Assembly: GCA_910589415.1 (NCBI GenBank) | Contig: OU342637.1 | Span: forward strand, 29,046,162-29,110,161 | Origin: Malachius bipustulatus | Lineage: Eukaryota; Arthropoda; Insecta; Coleoptera; Melyridae | Direction of reading: 5' to 3' | Length of the DNA: 64,000 bases | Shown: piece by piece, positions 22,026-32,045 of the stretch | Layout: each line of letters starts with the position of its first letter | How positions within the stretch are numbered: position 1 is the stretch's first letter | Made by a program: the position numbers and the translations under genes | Notes under the pieces: generated by a model | The model's database searches: none | What the model was told of the DNA's origin: nothing | The model's input: only the letters and a program-made list of their open reading frames with translations

Positions 22026-22821
22026 TATTAGCTTGTAACTCTCCAAAATTTAAAGAAGCAAATAAGAGAAATGGCGGAGTTTTTCGAATTTTTTTACATG
22101 ATGTTTATTTCTCTAAAATTTCAAATGTTCGGTTTTCAGAACTCGCCTCTGTAACTTTTTAAAGTTAGTCAGTGGCGGGTATATAGGACAAGAGACGAAA
22201 TTGTTAAATTTTGTCAATTTTTTTTTTGGTTTATTATGTATAAAAATCTATTTTATGGCACGCTTTCAAACGAAATGAAATGAAATTTTCACAGTAAACA
22301 ACTACGTAAATTCGACCTGACTATTGAAAAATTCAGAAAGCCAATTTAAAAGGCGGCAAAAATTTTCATAGTTGAATCGCATAAAAATACACTGTTTCTG
22401 CGATTGATGCGCAAGAAGGTTTTTATTAGCTTGTAACTCTCCAAAATTTAAAGAAGCAAATAAGAGAAATGGCGGAGTTTTTCGAATTTTTTTACATGAT
22501 GTTTATTTCTCTAAAATTTCAAATGTTCGGTTTTCAGAACTCGCCTCTGTAACTTTTTAAAGTTAGTCAGTGGCGGGTATATAGGACAAGAGACGAAATT
22601 GTTAAATTTTGTCAATTTTTTTTTTGGTTTATTATGTATAAAAATCTATTTTATGGCACGCTTTCAAACGAAATGAAATGAAATTTTCACAGTAAACAAC
22701 TACGTAAATTCGACCTGACTATTGAAAAATTCAGAAAGCCAATTTAAAAGGCGGCAAAAATTTTCATAGTTGAATCGCATAAAAATACACTGTTTCTGCG
22801 ATTGATGCGCAAGAAGGTTTT
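22026..22821 (+). repeat. Perfect tandem duplication, 398-bp unit
   Basis: The unit from TAGCTTGTAACTCTCC to GATGCGCAAGAAGGT occurs at 22,026-22,423 and again at 22,424-22,821. I found no differences by eye. This is either very recent or an assembly artefact. The unit is block C of the preceding array. Confidence 0.85.
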
Positions 22822-22879
22822 TTCATTTTTTGGCCTATATCTCGAAAAGAAGCGTTTTTTGACAATCCTGTACAAAATA

Positions 22880-24375
22880 GACAAAACTCCTTACATTTCT
22901 CATAAATAAGGTTTTTTTTTGGAAGACTAACCGTTCCCTAACTGTTCCGCCGCTAAAGCGCGGGTTCTCCTAGTGAACGTGTACAGCTACACCGGAGACC
23001 TTATCAAAAATAGCTGCAAAATAGCTGCACTACCACCATCTGCAGACATTAGGCACAGTTTAGTGGTGTATCACCAGATGCAGCAATGGCTGGGGGTTGA
23101 GAAAAATACCGAAGATTGGGATTAGAAATGAGACTTAAATTCCCTGAACCGATCACCTCTCCATAAGCCTTGGCTACTCCTGAACTGCTCTGTCTGTTAT
23201 CATGCAGATGCGCCAAGGCCTGCGCAAAAAATGTAAGTAGCTGCAAAAAGCAAGCCACAATAGCACAAATCTGTGCAGCAACTGCGAGGGCTTGTGCAAC
23301 AACGTGACAATCAAGACAGATCTCACAAATACCCCTGAAGACGGACTATGCTACGTCGAAGTTACAGGACGAATTGAGCTTCACCTTCTACTCTCCCCGG
23401 TTGTTGAGACCATCTAAGAATGTGACAGTTCCTTGAAAATCGAAAATCTTCAAGAGTAAAGATGTGCCGGTTACTACATATTCACCTTCTATGAATAAAT
23501 CCAAGTATTTAGGTACATATTTCCCTATTTATTATTCAGTACCTATTCATTATTCATTAAAAGCTCGATCCAGACTTAGTAACATTGTTATAGAAGGTGT
23601 CAATTTGAAAACTTGCCACCCTCGAATTCTCCCTTGAAAAATATTTTTCAAAGTTTTTTTTTTAATGAGACATCCTGTATGTTAATACACTTTCAGATTG
23701 CCTGAGAAAATCCAGTAAGAATGGTTTTCATCGTTGGAGTTTTGAGAAAGGCTCAAGATATCGAAAAACGACTTACATGTCCCTTAAATGTCCCATCTTA
23801 ACTTTTAAAGCGTTATCCTATTGTGTGGATGAAATTTTTATACAGGGAGACGAAAAATCTCTTAATCACCCTGAATAAAAATTTAATCTACACAATAATA
23901 GGAGAACGCTTCATATAAGCGGTTTTCCCATATCTTGAGCCGTTTTCAAAACAAGCTGCTTTAAAAATGAAAAACTACGATTTTCATTTGTTTATAACTC
24001 ATAAGCTACTCAGTTTAAACTCCAACCGTGAGAATCATTCTTACAGGTTTTTCTCAGACAATCTGAAAATGTATTAATATAGAGGTTGTCCCAATAAAAA
24101 AATAGACAATGTCGTTACTGGGTCAAAAAAAGCACCTATGAAAAAATTATACGTTAATAGAACATTAATTAAATATAAAAATTTACCTGTTTCGCGATTT
24201 CGTTGGGAAACATTTTTTTAAGGGAGAATTCGAGGGTGGCAAGTTTTCAAATTGACACCCTGTATAACTCGCAATGTTTTTAGACGTGCTCTAGCGGCGA
24301 AAAGGTTAGTCTTTCAAAAAAAAAAAGCTATATCTGAGAAATGTATGAAATTTTGTCGATTTTCATTTCATATGA
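22880..24375. mobile_element. Nested foldback with an insertion in its left arm
   Basis: The outer arms pair 22,880-22,965 (TTACATTTCTCATAAATAAG, GAAGACTAACC, CGCCGCTAAAGCGCG) with about 24,285-24,375. The next layer pairs 23,588-23,650 with about 24,215-24,269 (GGTGTCAATTTGAAAACTTG; right end CACCCTGTATAAC). The core, 23,690-24,090, is a diverged version of the inner core at 12.2, 30.6 and 51.0 kb (GGAGTTTTGAG, TTACATGTCCC). About 600 bp at 22,966-23,568 have no counterpart on the right and appear inserted. They are GC-richer and contain CCCCTGAAGACGGACTATG, reminiscent of a Penelope 3' end. Confidence 0.6.
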
Positions 24376-24409
24376 GGTGGGCTGGTAAAAAAGTTTATTT
24401 TCTGATATA

Positions 24410-25760
24410 CAGGGTGTCCCGTAATTAGCGTGCAATACTGAAACAGCAGATTCTATTTTCAAAAATATGAAAAAAAGTTCTATAAAAATAGGTCGAGAAA
24501 TGCTTCCTAAGGGGGCTACAGCCCCCGAAAGGGGAGCCCGTGAAGATGGTTTTTATGTAATACCTCCGAACCGGTTCAAGATAGAAAAGTGAAATTTTGG
24601 GAATTTATCAAACTTTTTATGACCGATAAGATGCAATTACAAAAATTAAAAAATTTCCTTCAGGGGGGGGGGGTCAGATAGGTGAAGAGTGAGGTTAAAA
24701 TCACCCTAACTTTTTTTGTATGTACCTCGTGCCAGAATTTGAGATCAGATTATGAAATGTTGAAGTTTTTTACACAAAAAAGGTCGTCTTGCTGAATTTC
24801 GATAACATGCACCGTTTTCGCTTAAAATCGATTTGAAAATTACCTTACATGGCATAAAAATTCACATTGAAACACAACTAGAGAAAAATATTCAACGTAG
24901 GCCATGGATCACGGGATGTAATAAGTAACAGTTTGTTTGAAAATTGTGTTTCACGCTAATTAAGTAGAACAAAAAGAAAATTATATGGATTCTGCAATGG
25001 TCGTGATCTGGCGGCTGAGTATGAATACCGACGACGATTTTCGAACCGAAGAGCTTCTACAAATGCGGGTCAAATTTTCACCGGCATTAGTCAACGTTTA
25101 CCGGAAAATGGCAATTTTTGACTTGCTCGCGGTCAGGGGTGACCCCATCATAGGAATCGTGGTGTTGAAAATTTTTGCCATTTTTTTGCTCTATAAATTT
25201 TCTTTTTCTTCTATACTTAATTAGCGTGAAACACAATTTTCAAACAAATTGTCACATCCCGTGATCCATCGCCTACGTTGAATATTTTTCTCTAGTTGTG
25301 TTTCAATATGAATTTTTATGCCATGTAAGGTAATTTTCAAATCGATTTTAAGCGCCAACGGTGCATGTTATCGAAATTCAGCAAGACGACCTTTTTTGTG
25401 TAAAAAACTTCAACATTTCATAATCTGATCTCAAATTCTGGCACGAGGTACATACAAAAAAAGTTAGGGTGATTTTAACCTCACTCTTCACCTATCTGAC
25501 CCCCCCTGATGTAAATTTTTAAATTTTTGTAATTGCATCTTATTGGTCATCAAAAGTTTGATAAATTCCCAAACTTTCACTTTTCTATCTTGAACGGGTT
25601 CGGAGGTAATAAATAAAAACCATCTTCATGGGCTCCCCTTTCGGGGGCTGTAGCCCCCTTAGGAAGCATTTCTCGACCTATTTTTATAGAAACTTTTTTT
25701 CATATTTTTGAAAATAGAATCTGCTGTTTCAGTATTGCACGCTAATTACGGGACACCCTG
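24410..25760. mobile_element. CAGGGTGTCC-type foldback, 1.35 kb, with a GC-rich loop
   Basis: The ends are CAGGGTGTCCCGTAATTAGC and its inverse. The arms are about 570 bp and very similar, and they include a CTACAGCCCCCGAAAGGGG block. The central 24,984-25,192 is unpaired, more GC-rich, and holds an open frame of 79 codons on the plus strand (24,985-25,224; MDSAMVVIWRLSMNTDDDF at its start) with no known domain. Confidence 0.85.
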
Positions 25761-27795
25761 TATAGGCAAAAACATGGAGTTTAAACTGTCATCTCAATGA
25801 CGGTGCAAAAAATAAACAGGGATGTCTAAATAGATCTAAACTAGATACGAAAACGACTAATTTTTCTATTTTTTTTATTTATTATTTGAATTAATTTTAT
25901 GAATTCAATATTACACTTCAGCTGCATAAAATTTCCATGCTGATAATTTTTAATTTTACATTATATTAAAATCTGCGTGCATATCTCACAGGCATAATTA
26001 ATTCCAGTGCCATACTTTTTCTACCCTTGGCGCTGATACTGAATAGAAATAACAAGCCCCACGGTCACTGAGTATTATTCTTATGCAAATTCTCCATTTT
26101 CATCGTTTTGTCTTATAGAGAAGAATGCAGTACGACTATATTCCTTAGAAATATGATACGGTACTGGAAAGTGAGCGTAGTAATGAAATGATAATATTAT
26201 ATAAAGAAGATCCTTTAGCAAACATAAAGTTCATCTCAGATTAATTAAAACTGCTGTTCAAGTTGAATTAGCGCTTCATAAAATGTTTTACCTTATTCAC
26301 AATGCAACTTTTTTGCAATGGAATTCGCTTCACTATTATAAATACCTACTATACATTTTGCTGCTAGATTTACTATGTTTTAAATGGGTGTATATTTCGC
26401 GGAAACATTTAAAACGCTCTCTTTCTGATTTTTATGTCCGCAAGAAACTTCTAGACTTGACCAAACTTCCCGTTAGAAAATAGATCAAAACCGAGACGAG
26501 TTTTTAATTACATTTTTATATCTAGCTGTAAAAGTTAATCATATAGAAGCAATTTTTAAACGCTTAGATGAAACGCTTAGATAATCTACAAAGTTACAAA
26601 AAACGATGTTTTTACCAGATTTTTTGGAAACTATACATTTTTCTTATATTTTCGAAATTCATCCCTAATTTTCTCAAAAATAAACTGTGTTTTTCATACA
26701 AGTTGCTATGTAGTTCTATTTAGTTCAGTAAGATTTCAATAATTGATAATTAAGAGCTTATAGAACATAAATCCACAAAAATCGTTTCTATAGGGGTGCA
26801 GCGCGTTCCCCTCAAAAAAACACTTCTTTGTTTTTGGAAATTCAAGTAAAATGTCGAAAAATTTTACATCGGCATACTCCAGACATTCCTGTCAATTGTG
26901 AAACCCAACAGATTCACAGACCGACAGACTGAGATTTTCTAAGCAACAAATTCTTCTAAACAACAACAAAGCTCCCACTTCAAAAAATTTAGAGATAGGC
27001 GCTAATAAATAATAATACAAATCATAATAATAACCTGAAAGGCTACATTATTGAATCCATGAGTTACCTATTCCTCAGTACGTAAATGGAATCTCATAAT
27101 GAGGCCCAACCATTCATCCGAGTATTTATTATGAAGCGTGTTAACCACCTCTTTGTCTTAGAACGCGCAATAAATATGGCTCGTGTAAGCAGCCTAGTTT
27201 AAACCCAACATAAAATATATAACGCTCTTCCATGTACAGTCGCTTCATCCATCCAAGACTACGTCTACCCAAGGTTACAGAAGTCCCTCAGAGAAAAGTT
27301 ATTCCCTCTTTTAGAAATTCGAGCTTAATTACACAGATTATTTAGGGACACTACTATGGACAATTAAATTACATTCGGACAACCTCACGCTTACCCTCAT
27401 CAAATCTGGTGAATGGTGCGTCCAAATATAATATGTAGTTGAAAATATCATTGTACCTAAACGTCCATGGATCCAACAGGATCAAACGATGATGAGTGCA
27501 GAAAAAATAATTATAAAATAATTTTTGAAGTTAAGCACATACAATGGAGTTATTAGCCTTCTTTCAGATAATTTAATTCTTGAAGAATTTTTTTCAAATT
27601 CACAAAAATACACACTTAAGTAATACTAAAGGTCGCCGAAGCACAACATCAAATCAATCATCCAGAGGATTCACTCTGTTTTATTATTATTATTATTATA
27701 AAGAAGGGGTATCTATAGTTTAATTATAGAATAGCCTCTTTCGTGATAAAAAAATTGTATAATTTAATTAATAACAGTGTGATGTCAAGAAGCAG
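25761..27795. other. Non-coding stretch
   Basis: A dispersed repeat at 26,727-26,843 matches 1,383-1,500. A (TTA)n tract lies at about 27,680-27,700. No gene is recognised. A 66-codon ORF at 26,283 has no features I know. Confidence 0.3.
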
Positions 27796-28053
27796 TCAAG
27801 ATGCAACTAAAAAGCTGCTAATTTCAATAACCTTACTCACAAGAAACAAGCCATTTTCATTACTCATCAGTTTTGTATTATAGCCAGAGCTCGGAGCCGC
27901 GAGAACTATCGCTGTTGTAAAATAATAATTCATTTCCCCATTAAAAAAGGAGGAAAACTTGTGGGAAACCAGCACTAGGTCTCGTAAAAGTAACTTGCCG
28001 TAACCCGTGAGATCAGCACAAGTTAGACAGGCATTCGTCACTAAAATCGCCAT
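27796..28053 (-). CDS. Possible exon, unknown product
   Basis: An 85-codon open frame begins MAILVTNACLTCADLTGYGK. Amino-acid use looks protein-like (FFNGEMNYYFTTAIVLAAPS). A consensus donor GTGAGTAAG lies inside, after SNENGLFL, so an initial exon ending there is possible. No domain is recognised and chance is a real alternative at this length. Confidence 0.2.
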   Translation of the reverse strand: MAILVTNACLTCADLTGYGKLLLRDLVLVSHKFSSFFNGEMNYYFTTAIVLAAPSSGYNTKLMSNENGLFLVSKVIEISSFLVAS

Positions 28054-28448
28054 GTAATGACGATTACTCTGACGATGACCTCTAACCCACTATACTCAGC
28101 GGCCAGTTAAGAGTTAACTGTTTCAGTATTTGGGATGATAGTCCAGTGCATTTAGAATTATTGGATAGGTGTGACTCAGCAATTTCAGATAGGTATGCTT
28201 TTTTTTCTTTTCTTGCTACGCTTCAATTGAGTCAGGTTAAAAAGGTAACAGTTTTTGTCAAAATGTTCTTCCGCCCAGTCTCCTCGCGTTTATCTCTTTT
28301 CCTGAGACCCTCATCGCCATTTTACTAATTTAAACTATAGACTTAATTTCTGGTATTTTGAAAAAAAATCATCCCGATTTGTTGAGTCGTCGTTCGCCAA
28401 TCTACAATCGCAGTTGCGCTGTCTCTAATAATACTTCCGCGTCGAGCT

Positions 28449-28575
28449 TTGGAGCGTTCGCGTTTCGCACTACATTTTTCGCTTTTGTAACTAATAATAT
28501 AACTCTTGAACACAAAATCGTAAACACAAACTCTCAAACACAAATCGATTAAGATCAACGATATATTCCTTGAAT
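28449..28575 (+). repeat. Dispersed repeat (TTTTGTAACTAATAA / AAGATCAACGA family)
   Basis: CGTTCGCGTTTCGC, then CGCTTTTGTAACTAATAA, then ATTAAGATCAACGATATATT. Related copies are at 46,905-46,990 (plus) and 31,537-31,640 (minus). Open frames across it on both strands are by-products. Confidence 0.55.
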
Positions 28576-28634
28576 TATGCTAAGAAAACCCGTTTTACTT
28601 TAATTTTAAGAAGGTTATCTGGTATATTTTAAAG

Positions 28635-28814
28635 ATGTTTTTGGGTTTTCTCGCCTTGAAGCGCTTGAACAATTATGGATTTGCAGTGAGACAAGCTTGG
28701 GAGGATGCGGACTTGGACATCGTTAGAATGGCAATTAAAGCAGCTCCAAAACTTTACGTCATAATCACAGATGAGGACACGCATCTGCTCGTGTTCGAAT
28801 GTGCGAACGTGTAA
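28635..28814 (+). pseudogene. Fragment resembling a PIN/FEN-like nuclease ORF of transposable elements
   Basis: A 59-codon open frame starts with ATG and ends with TAA. Residues 20-30 (QAWEDADLDIV) and 41-53 (YVIITDEDTHLLV) resemble the acidic motifs (DAD..IV and GED.DLLVL) I recall from FEN/XPG-like PIN-type domains. Such domains occur in many insect transposon-borne ORFs. The Asp expected in the second motif is His at position 50, and only about 60 residues remain. This looks like a decayed internal piece. The family assignment is from memory and needs a profile search. Confidence 0.4.
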
Positions 28815-29246
28815 AAAATCTCAAAAACATCTATTTTCGTACGTAAAGTTGAAATAGTGTGACGGTACAGAATTCAGCCCATATTTTATATTGGAAATAA
28901 AACATACACAATTTCCAAGTAGCGGAGCATCTGTAAGAAAGAAGCGACCGTGATAGACGGATGTAATAAAAATTAAAATTCCAAAACACAGGATGTGTAG
29001 TTCCGACTAAAATAAAATTTCTTTAGAAGCAGAATGCGTAGGAACTCTCATGAGTCGTTCATTCTCCAGCCAACGTACCCTTATACGCGACTCAAGAATA
29101 AAATACAACCTACCGGCTCTATGGATGACGATACAATCTAGAATATGTCGTGCCCGTGGGGATAGGGCCCGAATATTGCCAGAAGGTCCTATGAGCATAA
29201 GGTGAGAAAAGCGTAGTTTTCCGGTGACCATTGATCATTATTTCCA
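28815..29246. other. No feature recognised
   Basis: Mixed-composition sequence between the nuclease-like fragment and the minisatellite. Confidence 0.3.
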
Positions 29247-29480
29247 ATTGTCAGAAAGTTGACAGGAGTTTGGGATTTTCCCTTGTCAGAAAGTGGGAAG
29301 ACGTTTGGTTTTGGGAATTTCCATTGCCAGAATGTTGGCAGGAAGTTGTTTGGTTTGGGTTTTTCAATTGCCAGAATGTTGGCAGGAAGTTGTTTGGTTT
29401 GGGTTTTTCTATTGCCGGAATGTTAGCAGGAAGTTTGGTTTGGGTTTCTCCATTGCCAGAATGTTGGCAGGAAATTTTTT
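29247..29480 (+). repeat. Minisatellite, 35-44-bp unit, about six copies
   Basis: ATTGCCAGAATGTTGGCAGG recurs with variants starting at 29,247, 29,282, 29,323, 29,367, 29,411 and 29,452. Each unit contains a TTGCCA/TGGCAG hairpin and a TTTGGTTTGGGTTTTTC spacer. Long open frames run through it on both strands (29,231-29,638 plus; 29,251-29,721 minus). The unit length is not a multiple of three, so these frames probably reflect composition and not a protein. Confidence 0.8.
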
Positions 29481-29830
29481 GGGAATTAGGAGAGTGTTTC
29501 AGCTTCAGTGGAGGTGGAAGTCGCCACTGCAGAAAACCTTGTTTCCCTTTGAGGAAGGAGGCGGACACTGATTTTCTCGATGTCGGAGAGAAAACCACCA
29601 AACTACGAAGAATTGCGCTGAAGGTTTTATGGATTTGAGAGTACCAAGTCTGTTTGCGTGCCCACTCGCGGATTTGTTGTTTATTTTGCCAAATCGTGAG
29701 TTTAGGATGCCAGATACTCATTGCTGTTGTGGAAAAAGAGATTAATAGTTTACAAGATCAAATAAATGTATGAGCTGTTTCGTGGACACTTTTTGTAGTA
29801 AAAAGTCTTCCCAACCAAACCCATCGATCT

Positions 29831-29919
29831 GGAACCAGAACCAGGTAAAACGAACCGGAACCAGGTAAAACGAACCAGAAACGGGTAAGTAAATCGAACC
29901 AGTACCAGGTAACTAAATC
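29831..29919 (+). repeat. Short tandem repeat of GAACCAGGTAAA-type units
   Basis: There are four units of about 20-24 bp, each with CCAGGTAAA or CGGGTAAG. The repeat therefore lines up four near-consensus 5' splice sites. Confidence 0.7.
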
Positions 29920-30191
29920 TACCATATAAGTACTCTAAGAGACGCTAGAGCGTGTCTTATCCTGAAGTTAAGGTGGAAAACCGTCTCAGTTATACGAAAC
30001 CAGAGAGCGGGGAATAAAAATCGTCTCAATGGGAGCAACAGAGCTCAGCTCAGCACGACAGATTTCCCTCCGGACATATTGTCAAGTTCAAAAATGGGCT
30101 GGAGAAAAGAAAAATGCGCTTGACTTGAGCTAAAAAAAAATACCGGGGTTTGGAGCCAGCGAGCAGGAGCCGATTCCACGTGTTTTATTGA

Positions 30192-30377
30192 ACATCATAT
30201 CCTGTGGATACACAACAAAATGTGGTAACGCTTTGGCTGTCTAAATCTTCAATTCTATGCGAGATTTTCCGTGGGGATACCTGCATGAACGCGAACGAAG
30301 ACGCAGAAGACTCGAATGATGACGGCGAAGAGGATTATGATGACCTCCCAACGATGCTAGCTTATCCAGAGCGATGA
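30192..30377 (+). pseudogene. Coding-like acidic segment, unknown
   Basis: This is a 62-codon open run bounded by stops. After FRGDTCMNANED it reads AEDSNDDGEEDYDD, an acidic low-complexity tail, and then a TGA. In the next frame a further coding-like run (SDEIFEKKSEGVDYDN) follows at once, which suggests a frameshift in an old ORF. The foldback at 30,475 begins 100 bp downstream. The family is not identified. It might belong to a transposable element together with the nuclease-like fragment at 28.6 kb, but that is a guess. Confidence 0.3.
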
Positions 30378-30474
30378 AATCTTCGAAAAGAAAAGCGAGG
30401 GAGTTGACTACGACAACCGACGACGATGACATTGACAACGACCACAATTAGGTATATATCAAGAAAAACATATA

Positions 30475-31352
30475 CAGGGTTATTCACGGTATACGCCACG
30501 GAAGTTTATGGCCGTGTCTCTGGATTTAAGGATCTTTTTATTTTTGGAGTGGATAGAGACCCGGCAGAGGTACGTTTTAAAATTATATTCATAATGTACA
30601 GGCTGTCCCAAAAGCATGAAACATATCAAAGTTATGTTTTTTTAAATGACATGCTCCTATGTTATTGCATTTTTAGATTGTCTGAGAAGAGAAAATAAGA
30701 TTGGCTTTTACAGTTGGTGTTGAAATTCAGAAGTTTTTGAGTTATAAGCAAGTGAAAATCGTCATTTTTCAAGTTCATGGCCCTGTACAACGAAAACGGC
30801 TGAAGATAGAGAAAAACGGCTTACATGTCCCTATTTTAACTTTTCATGTACTATCCTACGATGTAGATGAAATGTTTATACAGGGTGATAAAAAATTTGA
30901 AAAATTCTGAGATTTCTCCACGCGTCGCCAAATAAAAAATCAAAGAAAGCACAAATGTTTCTAAACCATAGGATAGTACATGAAAAGTTAAAATAGGGAC
31001 ATGTATGCCGTTTTTCTCTATCTTGAACCGTTTTCGTTGTACAGGGCCTTGAACTTGAAAAAAGACGATTTTCACTTGTTTATAACTCACAAACTTCTGA
31101 ATTTAAACACCAACTGTGAAAGTCAATTTTATTTTCTCTTCTCAGACAATCTAAAAATGCAATAACATAGGAGCATGCCATTTAAAAAAACATAACTTTG
31201 ATATGTTTCATACTTTTAGGACACCCTGTACATTATGAATATAATTTTAAAACGTACCTCTGCCGGGTCTCTATCCACTCCAAAAATAAAAAGATCCTAA
31301 AATCCAGAGACACGGCCATAAACTTCCGTGGCGTATACCGTGAATAACCCTG
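30475..31352. mobile_element. Two-layer foldback: CAGGGTTATTCAC shell around a CAGGCTGTCC core
   Basis: The outer arms 30,475-30,598 (CAGGGTTATTCACGGTATAC) pair with 31,229-31,352. The inner element, 30,599-31,228, has ends CAGGCTGTCCCA and GGACACCCTG and contains the same core as the foldbacks at 12,037 and 50,817. The shell is unrelated to theirs. The layers are exactly concentric, with ATAATGTA on one side and TACATTAT on the other side of the core. Confidence 0.85.
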
Positions 31353-31536
31353 TATTATGACGAAAGAAAAACTCTCGGAAAAATAATTTTGAAAAAACGC
31401 GCCATCAACTCTACCTTAAAGTGGTGTAAAAAAATTGGTAAAAAGTTGGGGAAAATCAAAAATCTTGCCGTGAAATTTCTTAAATCGGTTTTTTCTATTA
31501 CAAGAGACCTTGTTACCCAAAAATGTGTCTTTAGCA

Positions 31537-32045
31537 TTTATCGTTGATCTTAATTAATTTGCGTTATATTAGTTACAAAAGCGTGTAATGCAGCGCGAAC
31601 CGCGAACGCGTCAACGCTCGACCCGCGAAATTCGAACGTGGATAGGAATGATTTTTTTTACTGGGAATCGAGTCCATCTTAAATTATTAAACCGTCAATG
31701 AGGGTCTCAGATGCATTGAAAAAGAGCGACGCGCGGAAAAACCAGGCGCAAAAACCTTTGGCTAAGCCCTTAGGATGCTAATAATTTTTACCAGTACACT
31801 GGGCCGTTTAACTTGATATAAACTCAATTCAAGAGTGATTGAGTAAATCCTGATGAGTCCAATAACTCCCGATCGATTGCTGTGGGATGATTAGAGTGCG
31901 AGATATGAGTAGTTGAAAAAAAAAAACAGAAATGGACAATGCGCAAATTTAGGTTTAAAGTCTCTACTGAAATCCATTTCCAATAAGTAACAAAAAAAGA
32001 AATGTATCTGAAATTTTTGGGTCAACTCCTGAATGCACTGGACTA
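31537..32045 (-). repeat. Dispersed repeat, inverted relative to 46.4-47.0 kb
   Basis: Blocks in reverse order match 46,395-46,990: GTTGATCTTAATTAATTTGC, GTTACAAAAGCG, TTTTTACCAGTACACTG, AACTTGATATAAACTC and TCAACTCCTGAAT. It is diverged, and no coding sequence is recognised. Confidence 0.5.

Larger units (their letters stand above)
21640..22026. mobile_element. Second hammerhead foldback element
   Basis: The arms, 21,663-21,839 and 21,850-22,026, pair around a 10-base spacer. The left side extends unpaired to 21,640 and matches the 1-579 element from its first base. The inner ends stop at GTCGGAAACA, so the part of the unit containing GAACTGTCAGCG is missing. It is inserted in block C of the surrounding array (TAGCTTGTAACTCT lies on both sides). 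Confidence 0.85.

Noticed and set aside
23330..23400. CCCCTGAAGACGGACTATG considered as another Penelope 3' end
   Set aside because: Only the short word and a weak hairpin are present, with no coding sequence upstream, so I did not call an element.
29231..29721. ORFs of 135 and 156 codons overlapping on opposite strands
   Set aside because: Both run through a minisatellite whose unit is not a multiple of three, so openness is explained by lack of stop words.
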